Shown: positions 1 to 7,784, counted from the first letter of the stretch. The stretch is DNA of 13,416 bases from Pseudomonadota bacterium (GCA_002862965.1 PKCW01000113.1:1-13416), one strand, 5' to 3'. Program-made: numbers and translations. The notes: generated by a model not told the origin, from the letters alone.

Positions 1-5
1 CTCAT
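1..5 (-). CDS. rplQ: 50S ribosomal protein L17, start only (rest outside window)
   Basis: Only five bases of this gene are in the window: ATG at positions 5-3 followed by AG. That fits the second codon AGA/AGG or AGY, and L17 proteins begin Met-Arg-His. A GGA lies about 9 bases upstream. The call rests mainly on position, since rplQ follows rpoA in proteobacterial alpha operons. The protein itself cannot be confirmed. Confidence 0.7.
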
Positions 6-20
6 GGTCGAAATTCCGTT

Positions 21-40
21 AAAAATACCCGCGCACGGGC
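21..40 (-). terminator. Terminator-like hairpin with T run between rpoA and rplQ
   Basis: On the transcribed strand CCCG (39-36) and CGGG (31-28) pair around a TGCG loop, with a possible extra G-U pair, and are followed by TA and five Ts (25-21). The stem is only 4-5 bp, so full termination is doubtful. Since rplQ appears to start 16 bases beyond the run and belongs to the same operon, partial attenuation or RNA processing is more plausible than an operon end. Confidence 0.35.
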
Positions 41-51
41 GAGGTCATCGA

Positions 52-1074
52 TCAGGCGTCGGCTTCGGGCCCGGCGCTTCTGGGCTGAAGGTCCGCCGGC
101 GGCCACTGGTCCAGTCGCATCCCCAATGACAGGTCGTGAGAGGCGAGGGCCTGCTTGATCTCGGTCAGCGATTTCTTGCCGAGGTTGGGCGCCTTCAGCA
201 ACTCCACTTCGCTGCGCTGGATGAGATCACCGATGTAAAAGATATTCTCTGCCTTGAGGCAGTTGGCCGAGCGTACCGTCAACTCCAGATCGTCGATGGG
301 CCGCAGCAGGATCGGATTCAGATCGCCTACCCGCATGTGCCGATCTTCGACCTGTTCGGAGCGGAGATCGACGAACGACGCCAGCTGATCGCTGAGAATG
401 GTCGCCGCGTGACGGATCGCTTCCTCGGGGTCGAGCACCCCGCTGGTCTCGAGCTCGATCACCAGCTTGTCGAGATTCGTGCGTTGCTCGACACGGGCGC
501 TCTCGACCGTATACGAGACCCGCAGCACCGGGCTGTAGGAAGCGTCCAGATGCAACACCCCGATCGGACGTGCGTCGTCTTCCATGAGCATGCCCAGGCG
601 CGCCTGCGCCGGCTCGTAGCCGCGGCCCTTGCGCACCTTCAGCCGCGCCTTGATGCGCGCGCCTTCGGTCAGATGCGCAATGACGTGATCCGGATTGGCG
701 ATCTCGACCTGGTGATTGAGCTGGATGTCGGCGGCGGTGACCGGGCCGGGCGTCTCCTTGATCAGCATCAGGTTCACGTCGGTCGCCGACGGATCGGTGA
801 TGCGAAACGCCACGCCCTTCAGGTTCAACAGGATGTCGATGACGTCTTCCTGAACGCCTTCGATGCTGCTGTACTCATGGAGCACGCCGTCGATCTCGGC
901 CTCGACCACGGCCGCGCCGGCCATGGACGACAGCAGGATGCGCCGCAGCGCATTCCCCAGCGTATGGCCGAAGCCGCGTTCGAGCGGCTCCAGCACGATG
1001 CGCGAATGCGTCGACGACAACCGCTGGACATCCACCAGGCGGGGTTTCAAGAAACTGGAACCGAAGCCCTGCAT
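52..1074 (-). CDS. rpoA: DNA-directed RNA polymerase subunit alpha
   Basis: The alpha subunit dimerises to start RNA polymerase assembly, and its C-terminal domain contacts UP elements and activators. The 340-residue product (E. coli 329) has an N-terminal domain with [20 protein letters not shown] at residues 28-47, including Arg45, and [16 protein letters not shown]. The C-terminal domain runs from about residue 253, with [20 protein letters not shown]. Arg268, Asn271, Cys272 and Lys274 match E. coli Arg265, Asn268, Cys269 and Lys271. [11 protein letters not shown] and [10 protein letters not shown] are also conserved. The tail is extended by a proline- and alanine-containing stretch ending GPEADA. 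GGGAG is 9 bases upstream. Confidence 0.99.
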   Translation of the reverse strand: MQGFGSSFLKPRLVDVQRLSSTHSRIVLEPLERGFGHTLGNALRRILLSSMAGAAVVEAEIDGVLHEYSSIEGVQEDVIDILLNLKGVAFRITDPSATDVNLMLIKETPGPVTAADIQLNHQVEIANPDHVIAHLTEGARIKARLKVRKGRGYEPAQARLGMLMEDDARPIGVLHLDASYSPVLRVSYTVESARVEQRTNLDKLVIELETSGVLDPEEAIRHAATILSDQLASFVDLRSEQVEDRHMRVGDLNPILLRPIDDLELTVRSANCLKAENIFYIGDLIQRSEVELLKAPNLGKKSLTEIKQALASHDLSLGMRLDQWPPADLQPRSAGPEADA

Positions 1075-1088
1075 TCTGAAACGCTCCC

Positions 1089-1709
1089 TTACTTGGAGTA
1101 CAACTCGACGACGAGATTTTCGTTGACGTCGGGGGAGAGATCCGAGCGGTCGGGAACCATCTTGTAGGTGCCCTGCAACTCCTTCTCATCCACGTCCACC
1201 CACGACGGCAGCCCGATCTCGAGCGCGACCGTCAAGGCCCCGCGGATGCGGTCCTGTCCGCGCGCACGGGTCGACACGCGAATCACATCGCCGGCGCGCA
1301 CCTGCATGGATGGAATGCTGGACAGGCGACCGTTGACTTCGAACGCCTTGTGCCCGACCAGTTGCCGTGCCTCGGCGCGCGTGGACGCAAAGCCCATGCG
1401 GTAGACGACATTGTCGAGGCGGTTCTCGAGCAGCTGCAGCATGGTTTCACCGGTATTGCCGCGCGCACGGGCCGCGTCTTCGTAATAGCGCCGGAACTGA
1501 CCTTCGAGCACGCCATACATGCGGCGCAGCTTCTGCTTCTCGCGCAACTGAAGACCATAGTCCGACAGGCGCCCACGGCGCTGGCCATGCTGCCCCGGCA
1601 CAGACTCGCTGCGGCACTTTTTCTCGTAGGAACTGCCCCGCGCCTTGAGGAACAGATCGGTTCCTTCACGACGGGATAGCTTGCATTTGGGGCCAATGTA
1701 CTTTGCCAT
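1089..1709 (-). CDS. rpsD: 30S ribosomal protein S4
   Basis: S4 is a primary 16S rRNA binder that starts 30S body assembly, takes part in the mRNA helicase and, in E. coli, represses the alpha operon. The 206-residue product equals the E. coli length. It begins [20 protein letters not shown], with [19 protein letters not shown] and an S4 RNA-binding domain from about residue 97 ([27 protein letters not shown]). Cys9 and Cys32 are present but not a four-cysteine zinc set. GAGAG is 6 bases before the ATG; a nearby ATG is out of frame. rpoA follows after 14 bp. Confidence 0.98.
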   Translation of the reverse strand: MAKYIGPKCKLSRREGTDLFLKARGSSYEKKCRSESVPGQHGQRRGRLSDYGLQLREKQKLRRMYGVLEGQFRRYYEDAARARGNTGETMLQLLENRLDNVVYRMGFASTRAEARQLVGHKAFEVNGRLSSIPSMQVRAGDVIRVSTRARGQDRIRGALTVALEIGLPSWVDVDEKELQGTYKMVPDRSDLSPDVNENLVVELYSK

Positions 1710-1747
1710 GCATGTCTCTCGTGCAGTCGCAGCGAATTATCGCGTGA

Positions 1748-2131
1748 TCAAACGCGCCGGCGCTTCGGCGGGCGGCAGCCGTTGTTCGGAATCGGCGTGA
1801 CGTCGGTAATGCTCAGCACCTTGAAGCCGACGTTGTGGAGCGCCCGAACCGCCGCTTCGCGCCCAGGCCCGGGCCCCTTCACCAGCACATCGACGTTGCG
1901 GACACCGTGCTCCTGCGCGGCATTCCCGGCCTTTTCGGCCGCAACCTGCGCGGCGAACGGGGTGCTCTTGCGTGAACCACGAAAACCAGAGCCGCCGGAC
2001 GTGGCCCAGCACAACGCGTTCCCCTGGCGATCGGTGATGGTGATGATGGTGTTGTTGAACGAGGCATGCACATGAGCCACCGCATCGGTGACATGCTTGC
2101 GGACTCGCTTGCGTGGTGCTGTCTTGGCCAT
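1748..2131 (-). CDS. rpsK: 30S ribosomal protein S11
   Basis: S11 forms the 30S platform and contacts mRNA in the E-site region. The start at ATG 2131 gives 127 residues (E. coli 129) beginning [24 protein letters not shown] two codons upstream would leave no space for the GGCGAG ribosome-binding site. Conserved blocks are [54 protein letters not shown] and the end [20 protein letters not shown]. The Asn-Gly near the C-terminus matches the site that becomes isoaspartate in E. coli S11. Confidence 0.98.
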   Translation of the reverse strand: MAKTAPRKRVRKHVTDAVAHVHASFNNTIITITDRQGNALCWATSGGSGFRGSRKSTPFAAQVAAEKAGNAAQEHGVRNVDVLVKGPGPGREAAVRALHNVGFKVLSITDVTPIPNNGCRPPKRRRV

Positions 2132-2161
2132 GGACACTCGCCGGCTAGATTGGGTGAAGAA

Positions 2162-2178
2162 GATGGACGCGCGCCATC
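2162..2178 (-). promoter_or_regulatory. Weak hairpin in the rpsM-rpsK gap
   Basis: GATGG and CCATC form a 5-bp inverted repeat around seven bases, starting a few bases after the rpsM stop and followed by a pyrimidine-rich stretch. There is no uninterrupted T run, so it is not a convincing terminator. It could be chance. Confidence 0.2.
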
Positions 2179-2181
2179 ACT

Positions 2182-2538
2182 TTATTTGCGGATCGCACGA
2201 CGCGGGCCTTTGCGGGTCCGGGCGTTGGTACGGGTCCGTTGGCCCCGCACCGGGAGACCGCGCCGATGACGCAGGCCCCGATAGCATCCCAGATCCATGA
2301 GGCGCTTGATGTTCATCGAGACTTCACGCCGAAGATCGCCTTCGACCGTGAACCTCGCGACCGCCTGGCGCAACGACTCGAGCTCGCCCTCGGTCAAATC
2401 CTTGATCAGCGAGGCCGGATTGATACCCGTCGCCTCGCAGATCAACTTTGCCCGGCTGCGCCCGACGCCAAAAATGGCGGTCAGCGCAATCACCGCATGC
2501 TTTTGATCTGGAATATTGACACCGGCGATACGCGCCAT
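2182..2538 (-). CDS. rpsM: 30S ribosomal protein S13
   Basis: S13 lies at the top of the 30S head, contacts P-site tRNA and forms bridges to L5. I start at the ATG at 2538, which gives 118 residues, the E. coli length, and [23 protein letters not shown] two codons upstream is in frame but unneeded. AGGAG is 10 bases before the ATG. The signature [20 protein letters not shown] and the tail [20 protein letters not shown] are clear. It is the first gene of the alpha group, preceded by a 94-bp gap with a promoter candidate, and followed by a 50-bp gap. Confidence 0.98.
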   Translation of the reverse strand: MARIAGVNIPDQKHAVIALTAIFGVGRSRAKLICEATGINPASLIKDLTEGELESLRQAVARFTVEGDLRREVSMNIKRLMDLGCYRGLRHRRGLPVRGQRTRTNARTRKGPRRAIRK

Positions 2539-2565
2539 CTTCAATGCTCTCCTGACGGACCATTC

Positions 2566-2587
2566 GCCGACCCGACCAGACGTCGGC
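2566..2587 (-). promoter_or_regulatory. Leader hairpin upstream of rpsM (possible S4-type control region)
   Basis: GCCGAC (2587-2582) pairs perfectly with GTCGGC (2571-2566), giving a 6-bp stem with a 10-base loop. An alternative 5-bp stem uses CCGAC with the nearer GTCGG (2576-2572), so two exclusive folds exist. The hairpin lies 12 bases before the rpsM Shine-Dalgarno AGGAG. In E. coli, S4 represses the operon by binding a pseudoknot in this position. I cannot show a matching pseudoknot here. Confidence 0.4.
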
Positions 2588-2596
2588 TAGCCGGCA

Positions 2597-2625
2597 AGAA
2601 TAGCCGATTACTTTTCAATTGACAA
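2597..2625 (-). promoter_or_regulatory. Putative sigma70 promoter of the alpha operon
   Basis: On the minus strand TTGTCA (2625-2620, one mismatch to consensus) and TATTCT (2602-2597, two mismatches) are separated by 17 bp, the optimal spacing. The stretch is clearly more AT-rich than its surroundings. It lies between rpmJ and rpsM, exactly where E. coli has its alpha-operon promoter. Transcription would begin near 2590, leaving a leader of about 50 bases before rpsM. This is inferred from sequence and position only. Confidence 0.6.
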
Positions 2626-2632
2626 GCAGGAC

Positions 2633-2746
2633 TCAGCCCTGACGCTGTTTGTGCCGGCCGTCGACGCAGATGACGCGGATATGGCCGTGTCGCTTGATGA
2701 CCTTGCAGTTGCGGCAGATCCGCTTGACCGAGGCGCGTACTTTCAT
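2633..2746 (-). CDS. rpmJ: 50S ribosomal protein L36, zinc-binding form
   Basis: L36 is the smallest 50S protein and ties together 23S rRNA helices. The 37-residue product begins [20 protein letters not shown] and ends GRHKQRQG, one residue shorter than E. coli L36. The zinc ribbon is intact: Cys11, Cys14, Cys27 and His32. This is the zinc-containing (C+) paralogue. AGGAG is 9 bases upstream of the ATG. It lies 35 bp after secY and, as in E. coli, closes the spc group just before the alpha-operon promoter region. Confidence 0.98.
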   Translation of the reverse strand: MKVRASVKRICRNCKVIKRHGHIRVICVDGRHKQRQG

Positions 2747-2781
2747 GACTCGTGACTCCTGATTCGTGCTGACTGCAGCGC

Positions 2782-4110
2782 TTATCCGGCCCTGCCGACC
2801 GCTTTCAAGTTACTCTTCTTCAACAGTCCCTCATACTGGTGGGACATCAAGTGCGCCTGCACCTGGGCCATGAAATCCATCACGACCACGACGATGATCA
2901 GGAGCGAAGTCCCGCCAAAATGGAAGGGAACATTGAACGACAAGATCAAGAACTCCGGCATCAGACACACCACCGTGATGTAGATGGCGCCTACAACCGT
3001 TAGACGCGTCAACACACCATCGATGTAGTTGGCCGTGTTCTGCCCCGGACGTATGCCCGGGATGAACGCGCCGGAGCGTTTCAGATTGTCTGCAGTTTCA
3101 CGGGCGTTGAAAACCAGCGCCGTGTAAAAAAAGCAGAAGAAGATGATCAAGGCGGCGTACAGCAAGATGTAGACCGGTTGCCCCGGCGAGATGGCGGCGG
3201 TGACGCGCTGCATCATCGTTGCTGCCCAGGTATCTCCCAACGCGCCACCCAGCCAGCCGCCCAGGGTGACTGGAAACAGAATCAGACTGGACGCGAAAAT
3301 CGGCGGAATGACGCCAGCCATGTTGAGCTTGAGCGGCAAATGCGTGGTTTGCGCGGCAAACAGCCGACGGCCCTGCTGCCGTTTGGCATAGTGCACGGGG
3401 ATACGCCGCTGACCGCGCTCGACGAATACGACCCCCGCGATCACCGCGACCGCCAGCGCCAGCACGACCACCGCGAACAGCGGGTTCATTTCGCCGTTGC
3501 GCACCAGTTGCAGCGTGCCCCCGACTGCCGACGGCAGGCCGGCGACGATACCGGCGAAGATGATCATGGAGATTCCGTTGCCGATACCTCGCTCCGTGAC
3601 CTGCTCGCCCAGCCACACGAGAAACATGGTCCCCGCCACCAGACTGGTCGCCGCCAGCACCACGAAGAGCGGACCCTGGATGGCGTTGACGCCCTGGTTC
3701 TGCAGCGCGACCGAGGCGCCCACCGCCTGGAACGTCGCCAGAGCGACCGATCCGTACCGGGTATATTGCGTCAGCTTGCGGCGGCCGCTTTCACCTTCCT
3801 TCTTGAGCTCCTCGAACGCCGGCACCACGGAGGTCATGAGCTGGACGATGATGGACGCCGAGATATAGGGCATCACCCCGAGCGCAAACAGGCTCAGGCG
3901 GGAAAGTGCTCCGCCCGAGAACATGTTGAACATGTCCAGAATGGTGCCGCTGGTGCGCTCGAACAGGCGGGCGACCGCGATCGGATCCACCCCCGGTACG
4001 GGGATGAAGGTTCCGATCCGGAACACGATCAGCGCGCCCAGCAGAAACAGGACGCGCTGGCGCAGCTCGGAAAGCTTGCCCATGTCCGGCAGCGGGCGAT
4101 TGGCGGCCAC
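2782..4110 (-). CDS. secY: Protein translocase subunit SecY
   Basis: SecY is the pore-forming subunit of the inner-membrane SecYEG channel, driven by SecA or by docked ribosomes. The start is GTG 4110, with AAGGA 10 bases upstream. The product has 442 residues (E. coli 443). About ten membrane segments are visible, near residues 20-36, 75-93, 118-136, 148-168, 178-195, 211-231, 265-285, 312-334, 367-386 and 397-415. Conserved blocks are [48 protein letters not shown] and [19 protein letters not shown]. In [11 protein letters not shown], Arg354 matches E. coli Arg357, which is critical for SecA-driven export. An internal ATG at residue 10 would give a shorter form but is less likely. Confidence 0.98.
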   Translation of the reverse strand: MAANRPLPDMGKLSELRQRVLFLLGALIVFRIGTFIPVPGVDPIAVARLFERTSGTILDMFNMFSGGALSRLSLFALGVMPYISASIIVQLMTSVVPAFEELKKEGESGRRKLTQYTRYGSVALATFQAVGASVALQNQGVNAIQGPLFVVLAATSLVAGTMFLVWLGEQVTERGIGNGISMIIFAGIVAGLPSAVGGTLQLVRNGEMNPLFAVVVLALAVAVIAGVVFVERGQRRIPVHYAKRQQGRRLFAAQTTHLPLKLNMAGVIPPIFASSLILFPVTLGGWLGGALGDTWAATMMQRVTAAISPGQPVYILLYAALIIFFCFFYTALVFNARETADNLKRSGAFIPGIRPGQNTANYIDGVLTRLTVVGAIYITVVCLMPEFLILSFNVPFHFGGTSLLIIVVVVMDFMAQVQAHLMSHQYEGLLKKSNLKAVGRAG

Positions 4111-4113
4111 GAA

Positions 4114-4548
4114 TCAGGATTCCTTGATGATGCCGCCCAGCGCCTCGATCGCCGCGCGTGCACCGGCGGTCACCGCCACGCCTTCGAGCGTAATCGCCTG
4201 GCTGAGCGTTCCCGAGAGAATGACCTTTGCCTTCGCAGTGCCTTGCGGAACCACACCTGCGGCAATCAGGCCGAGCAGCGTCACAGGGCTCTCGAGCCCA
4301 TTGAGTTCGTTCAGGCGCACCTCGCAATGCGTCCTGGCCGTGCGCGAGCGAAATCCGCGCTTGGGAATGCGACGCTGAAGGGGCATCTGGCCGCCTTCGA
4401 AGCCCACCTTGTGGAAGCCGCCGGCTCGCGCCTTCTGGCCCTTGTGCCCCTTGCCGCTCGTCTTACCCAAGCCGGACCCGATGCCGCGCCCGAGACGCCG
4501 CTTGTCCTTCCGACTTCCCTCTGCGGGTTGAAGCGAATTCAAACGCAT
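4114..4548 (-). CDS. rplO: 50S ribosomal protein L15
   Basis: L15 is a 23S rRNA-binding protein with a long glycine-rich N-terminal extension threading into the subunit; it acts late in 50S assembly. The 144-residue product equals the E. coli length. It begins [20 protein letters not shown] and has the arm [19 protein letters not shown] (residues 20-38), [23 protein letters not shown] and the C-terminal globular part with GAKxAIEALGG-like sequence. GGAG lies 7 bases before the ATG. secY begins 3 bp after the stop. Confidence 0.98.
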   Translation of the reverse strand: MRLNSLQPAEGSRKDKRRLGRGIGSGLGKTSGKGHKGQKARAGGFHKVGFEGGQMPLQRRIPKRGFRSRTARTHCEVRLNELNGLESPVTLLGLIAAGVVPQGTAKAKVILSGTLSQAITLEGVAVTAGARAAIEALGGIIKES

Positions 4549-4549
4549 C

Positions 4550-4741
4550 TCAAAGCTCCTCGACGGCCAACAGGTAGGATACCTTGTTGATCATTCCGCA
4601 ATTTTCAGGGGTGCCGGCCACGACCACCGAGTGGTGCATGCGGCGCAAGCCCAAGCCGCGCACGCACGCCTGGTGATTCTTGAGCCGACCTGCGACGCTG
4701 CGCACTAGGGTCAGTCGATACTGTTTGACTGCATCCGTCAT
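4550..4741 (-). CDS. rpmD: 50S ribosomal protein L30
   Basis: L30 is a small peripheral protein of the 50S subunit. The true start is the ATG at 4741, one base after the rpsE stop (TGAGATG), with GGGTG 6 bases upstream. A much longer in-frame reading extends upstream through rpsE but is a shadow. The 63-residue product (E. coli 59) contains [19 protein letters not shown], the signature [27 protein letters not shown] and the end VEEL. It is four residues longer than E. coli, mostly at the N-terminus. The rplO start again follows one base after its stop. Confidence 0.96.
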   Translation of the reverse strand: MTDAVKQYRLTLVRSVAGRLKNHQACVRGLGLRRMHHSVVVAGTPENCGMINKVSYLLAVEEL

Positions 4742-4742
4742 C

Positions 4743-5252
4743 TCATTCACCCAGAATTTCTTCGACCGACTTGCCGCGCTTGGCTGCGACAAACTTGGGA
4801 TCGTGCAGATCGTGCAGCCCATTGATGGTCGCACGCACCACGTTGAGGGGGTTGCGCGATCCAAGACACTTGGCCCGGACGTTGTGCACACCCGCCACCT
4901 CGAACACCGCACGCATCGCGCCACCGGCGATCAAGCCGGTACCCTGACTCGCAGGCTTCATGATGACGCGGGTCGCCCCATGGGAGGCCACGGTCGGGTG
5001 CTGCAGGGTTCCGTCGCTCAGATGAACCGCCTGCATCGACTTGCGTGCGCGGTCCATGGCCTTCTGAATCGCCTGCGGCACTTCACGCGCCTTGCCGTAG
5101 CCAAATCCGACACGGCCGTTCCCGTCGCCCACCACGGTCAGGGCGGTAAATCCGAACTGGCGGCCGCCCTTGACCACCTTGGCGACGCGATTCACCGCGA
5201 CGAGCTTCTCGAGCAGGCCGTCGCCACTGGTTTGCAACCCGGTATTGGACAT
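4743..5252 (-). CDS. rpsE: 30S ribosomal protein S5
   Basis: S5 works with S3 and S4 at the mRNA entry tunnel and affects decoding accuracy; its N-terminal loop is where spectinomycin-resistance mutations fall. The 169-residue product (E. coli 167) has the dsRNA-binding-like domain [20 protein letters not shown] and [14 protein letters not shown] (about 25-59), then [32 protein letters not shown] and the ending [14 protein letters not shown]. No obvious loop deletion is seen. AAAGGA is 8 bases upstream. The TGA is one base from the rpmD ATG. Confidence 0.98.
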   Translation of the reverse strand: MSNTGLQTSGDGLLEKLVAVNRVAKVVKGGRQFGFTALTVVGDGNGRVGFGYGKAREVPQAIQKAMDRARKSMQAVHLSDGTLQHPTVASHGATRVIMKPASQGTGLIAGGAMRAVFEVAGVHNVRAKCLGSRNPLNVVRATINGLHDLHDPKFVAAKRGKSVEEILGE

Positions 5253-5264
5253 ATCGAAGATCCT

Positions 5265-5618
5265 TTAGAACTCAAGTCCGCCCGCACGGGCAGCGTCGGC
5301 CAAGGCCTTGATCCGGCCGTGATATTGAAAGCCGGATCGATCAAAGGCGATGCGCGTGACGCCGGCTTCGCGGCCGCGTTCCGCAATCAGCCGACCCACC
5401 AGCGCAGCGGTGTCGACGTTGCCGGTGGCCTTGACCTGGTCGCGGACCTCCTTCAGCAGCGAAGAAGCCGACGCGAGTACCGATGCGCCGTCGGCAGCGA
5501 TGATCTGCGCGTAGATGTGACGCGGCGTACGGTGAACGCACAGCCGGGTCATGCCCAGTTCGCGCATTTTGGCTCGGCCCCGAAGGGCGCGGCGCAAGCG
5601 TGCGGTTTTCTTTTCCAT
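5265..5618 (-). CDS. rplR: 50S ribosomal protein L18
   Basis: L18 binds 5S rRNA and, with L5, attaches it to the central protuberance of the 50S subunit. The 117-residue product is the same length as E. coli L18. It begins [22 protein letters not shown] and includes [20 protein letters not shown] and the C-terminal signature [20 protein letters not shown]. The basic N-terminal arm for 5S rRNA contact is intact. AGGT lies about 7 bases before the ATG, 13 bp after rplF. Confidence 0.98.
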   Translation of the reverse strand: MEKKTARLRRALRGRAKMRELGMTRLCVHRTPRHIYAQIIAADGASVLASASSLLKEVRDQVKATGNVDTAALVGRLIAERGREAGVTRIAFDRSGFQYHGRIKALADAARAGGLEF

Positions 5619-5631
5619 GACTGTTACCTAC

Positions 5632-6159
5632 TTACTTCTTCTTGGTCTCTTTGAGGACCACGCGCTCGCCCATGTAGCGCACGCCCTTGCCCTTGTAGGG
5701 TTCGGGCGACCGATACGAGCGGATATCCGCCGCAACCTGACCGACACGCTGCTTGTCCGCACCCTTGATCACGATCTCGGTCTGGCTGGGCGTCTCGATC
5801 GAGATACCTTCCGGAACCGGATAGCTCACCGGGTGAGAAAACCCCAATGAAAGGTTCAGGCTAGAACCCTGCATCTGCGCACGATACCCGACGCCGATCA
5901 GTTGCAGCCGTCGAATGAAGCCCTCATGGACGCCATTGATCATGTTCTGGCACAAGGCGCGCATGGTACCGGCCATCTTGTCGGCCGATGGTCGCGTCGG
6001 CGCGAAATGCAGATGCCCGTCCTGGTGACTCACGGTCACATCAGGATGAACCGACAGACTCAAAGCGCCGTTCTTGCCCTTGGCCGACAGCTGCGTGCCG
6101 GACTGGACCACATCGACGCCGGCGGGAATCGCCACCGGATTTTTCGCTACGCGAGACAT
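5632..6159 (-). CDS. rplF: 50S ribosomal protein L6
   Basis: L6 binds the sarcin-ricin region of 23S rRNA near the factor-binding site and is needed late in 50S assembly. The 175-residue product (E. coli 177) begins [17 protein letters not shown] and shows the two related alpha/beta domains of the family. The C-terminal signature [11 protein letters not shown] is at residues 152-162, followed by a lysine-rich tail ETKKK. GAGGA is 7 bases before the ATG, and the gene starts 10 bp after rpsH. Confidence 0.98.
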   Translation of the reverse strand: MSRVAKNPVAIPAGVDVVQSGTQLSAKGKNGALSLSVHPDVTVSHQDGHLHFAPTRPSADKMAGTMRALCQNMINGVHEGFIRRLQLIGVGYRAQMQGSSLNLSLGFSHPVSYPVPEGISIETPSQTEIVIKGADKQRVGQVAADIRSYRSPEPYKGKGVRYMGERVVLKETKKK

Positions 6160-6169
6160 CCAACATTCC

Positions 6170-6565
6170 TCAGTAAACGGTGCAGATCACTTCGCCGCCG
6201 ACACCTGCGGCGCGTGCCGCGCGATCTGTCATCAGGCCCTGCGACGTCGAAACGACGGCCATGCCCAGACCACCCAGCACCGTCGGCAACTCCCGTGCGC
6301 CACGATAGATGCGCAGTCCCGGCTTGCTGACACGGGCGAGATGCTCGATGACCGGGCGGCCCTCGAAATACTTGAGCACTACCGTCAAGGTGCCCTTGCT
6401 ACCTTCTTCGGTGGCGTGAACGTCGGCCACATAGCCTTCGTCCAGCAGGATTCTGGCGACCGCGCGCTTGCGACGCGACAGCGGCATGCTGACCTCGGCC
6501 TTACCCGCGTTCTGGGCGTTCCGGATCCGGGTCAACATGTCCGCAATGGGATCTGTCATGCTCAT
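6170..6565 (-). CDS. rpsH: 30S ribosomal protein S8
   Basis: S8 is a primary 16S rRNA binder that organises the central domain. In E. coli it also represses translation of the spc operon. The 131-residue product (E. coli 130) begins [18 protein letters not shown] and includes [32 protein letters not shown] and the C-terminal rRNA-binding signature [20 protein letters not shown]. The first ATG is kept because the E. coli protein begins the same way; a second Met codon lies two residues in. GAGAG is 9 bases upstream. Confidence 0.98.
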   Translation of the reverse strand: MSMTDPIADMLTRIRNAQNAGKAEVSMPLSRRKRAVARILLDEGYVADVHATEEGSKGTLTVVLKYFEGRPVIEHLARVSKPGLRIYRGARELPTVLGGLGMAVVSTSQGLMTDRAARAAGVGGEVICTVY

Positions 6566-6587
6566 GATCTGTTGCTCTCGTCTTGAA

Positions 6588-6893
6588 TTACCAGCTGGCC
6601 TTTACCAGACCGGGAATCTCACCGAACATCGCCGCTTCGCGGAGCTTGTTGCGGCTGAGCCCGAACTTCCGGTAGTAGCCATGGGTCCGGCCCGTACGGC
6701 GACAGCGATTGTGCTGCCGAACCGGGCTCGAATCCCGAGGAAGCTTGGCCAGGGCATCAACCGCGGCAAACCGTGTTTCATCATCCAGACTGATGTCGCT
6801 GATGGTCGCCTTGAGGGCCTTGCGCTTGGCAGCGAATCGCGCCACCGTCTCCGCGCGCCGCTTTTCCCGCTCCACCATGCTGCGCTTTGCCAT
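6588..6893 (-). CDS. rpsN: 30S ribosomal protein S14, zinc-independent form
   Basis: S14 helps assemble the 30S head next to S3 and S10. The 101-residue product has the E. coli length and contains [38 protein letters not shown] and the end [11 protein letters not shown]. Only one cysteine (Cys64) is present, so the CxxC pairs of the zinc-ribbon S14 paralogue are absent. This is the long, zinc-free type usual in gammaproteobacteria. GAGG is 8 bases upstream of the ATG. It starts 10 bp after rplE. Confidence 0.98.
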   Translation of the reverse strand: MAKRSMVEREKRRAETVARFAAKRKALKATISDISLDDETRFAAVDALAKLPRDSSPVRQHNRCRRTGRTHGYYRKFGLSRNKLREAAMFGEIPGLVKASW

Positions 6894-6903
6894 TCTCTAT
6901 TCC

Positions 6904-7443
6904 TCAGTTGCGGAACGGGAAGCCGAAACCCTCGAGCAGGGCCCGACCTTCCTCATTCGACCGTGCCGTCGTGGTGATGGTGATGTCCATGCCACGCAGG
7001 GCGTCGATCTTGTCGTAGTCGATCTCGGGGAAGATGATCTGCTCGGAGATCCCCATGCTGAAGTTGCCCCGCCCATCGAAGCCGCGACCGTTGACGCCGC
7101 GAAAATCGCGCACGCGCGGCAGGGCAACGGCGATCAGTCGGTCGAGAAACTCGTACATCCGGTCCCGACGAAGCGTGACCTTGCAGCCGACCGGCCAACC
7201 GTCCCGGATCTTGAAGCCGGCAATGGACTTGCGAGCCTTCGTCACCACCGGCTTCTGCCCGGCGATCTGCGTCATGTCGCGAAGCGCATGCTCGACCACC
7301 TTCTTGTCGGCAACCGCTTCACCCAAGCCCATGTTGAGGGAAATCTTGGCAATGCGCGGCACCTGCATCACGTTCCCGTATGCGAACCGGGACATGAGTT
7401 CGGGTACCACTTTTTCCTGATAAGTCTGTTGCAATCTGGCCAC
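6904..7443 (-). CDS. rplE: 50S ribosomal protein L5
   Basis: L5 binds 5S rRNA together with L18 and L25 and contacts the P-site tRNA in the central protuberance. Starting at GTG 7443 the product has 179 residues, the same as E. coli, with an aligned N-terminus [20 protein letters not shown]. Family features are [71 protein letters not shown] and [21 protein letters not shown] five-residue longer form from TTG 7458 is possible but unlikely. In E. coli this start region is the target of S8 repression; I could not recognise the S8 site here. Confidence 0.97.
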   Translation of the reverse strand: MARLQQTYQEKVVPELMSRFAYGNVMQVPRIAKISLNMGLGEAVADKKVVEHALRDMTQIAGQKPVVTKARKSIAGFKIRDGWPVGCKVTLRRDRMYEFLDRLIAVALPRVRDFRGVNGRGFDGRGNFSMGISEQIIFPEIDYDKIDALRGMDITITTTARSNEEGRALLEGFGFPFRN

Positions 7444-7452
7444 GGTCGCGCG

Positions 7453-7456
7453 CCTC
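7453..7456 (-). promoter_or_regulatory. Shine-Dalgarno deciding the GTG start of rplE
   Basis: GAGG, sharing GA with the rplX TGA stop, lies 9 bases before the GTG at 7443. A TTG further upstream at 7458 has no such spacing. This favours the GTG start, which also gives an L5 of exactly the E. coli length. Confidence 0.75.
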
Positions 7457-7772
7457 AAACGTCGAGAACTTCGCTGTTGGACTTCATGAAGCGCACCTTG
7501 CGCCCGTCCGCGAGCAATTTGTAACCAATGCGCTCCGGCTTGCCCGATTGGGGATTCCGGATCATGACATTGGAGATATGGATGGAACGCTCCTGCTCCA
7601 GGATTCCACCGGCCTGCCCGGCGGCAGGGTTGCCGCGGGTGTGGCGCTTGACGATGTTGACGTTCTCGACCACCACCCGGTCGTCTTCGAGAACGCGCAG
7701 GACCCGCCCATGGCGACCCTTGTCCTTTCCAGCGATGACGACGACTTCGTCACCCGTCTTGATTCGTTTCAT
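7455..7772 (-). CDS. rplX: 50S ribosomal protein L24
   Basis: L24 is one of the two assembly-initiator proteins of the 50S subunit, binding the 5' end of 23S rRNA and lying near the tunnel exit. The 105-residue product (E. coli 104) starts [20 protein letters not shown], with the KOW motif at about residues 7-34. It continues with [28 protein letters not shown] and [12 protein letters not shown] is 9 bases upstream of the ATG. The rplE Shine-Dalgarno GAGG overlaps its stop codon. Confidence 0.98.
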   Translation of the reverse strand: MKRIKTGDEVVVIAGKDKGRHGRVLRVLEDDRVVVENVNIVKRHTRGNPAAGQAGGILEQERSIHISNVMIRNPQSGKPERIGYKLLADGRKVRFMKSNSEVLDV

Positions 7773-7784
7773 CGGAATCTACCT

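Noticed and set aside
136..1167. A 343-codon open frame on the plus strand, antisense to rpoA
   Set aside because: Same reasoning: RpoA on the other strand is unambiguous and this translation is low-complexity with many Asp, Arg, Gln and His residues.
2162..2178. The rpsM-rpsK hairpin as a transcription terminator
   Set aside because: The stem is 5 bp with a 7-base loop and no uninterrupted T run, and it would cut the operon before rpsK, rpsD and rpoA.
3178..4590. A 470-codon open frame on the plus strand, antisense to secY and rplO
   Set aside because: It lies opposite two certain genes, has no recognisable domain and an erratic composition rich in His, Arg, Gln and Asp. GC-rich coding DNA commonly leaves long open antisense frames.
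4742..4924. Long upstream extension of the rpmD frame
   Set aside because: The extension overlaps rpsE out of frame, and the ATG at 4741 gives a normal L30 with a coupled start.
4680..5654. A 324-codon open frame on the plus strand, antisense to rpmD, rpsE and rplR
   Set aside because: It spans three real genes and their junctions with no ribosome-binding logic or recognisable domain.
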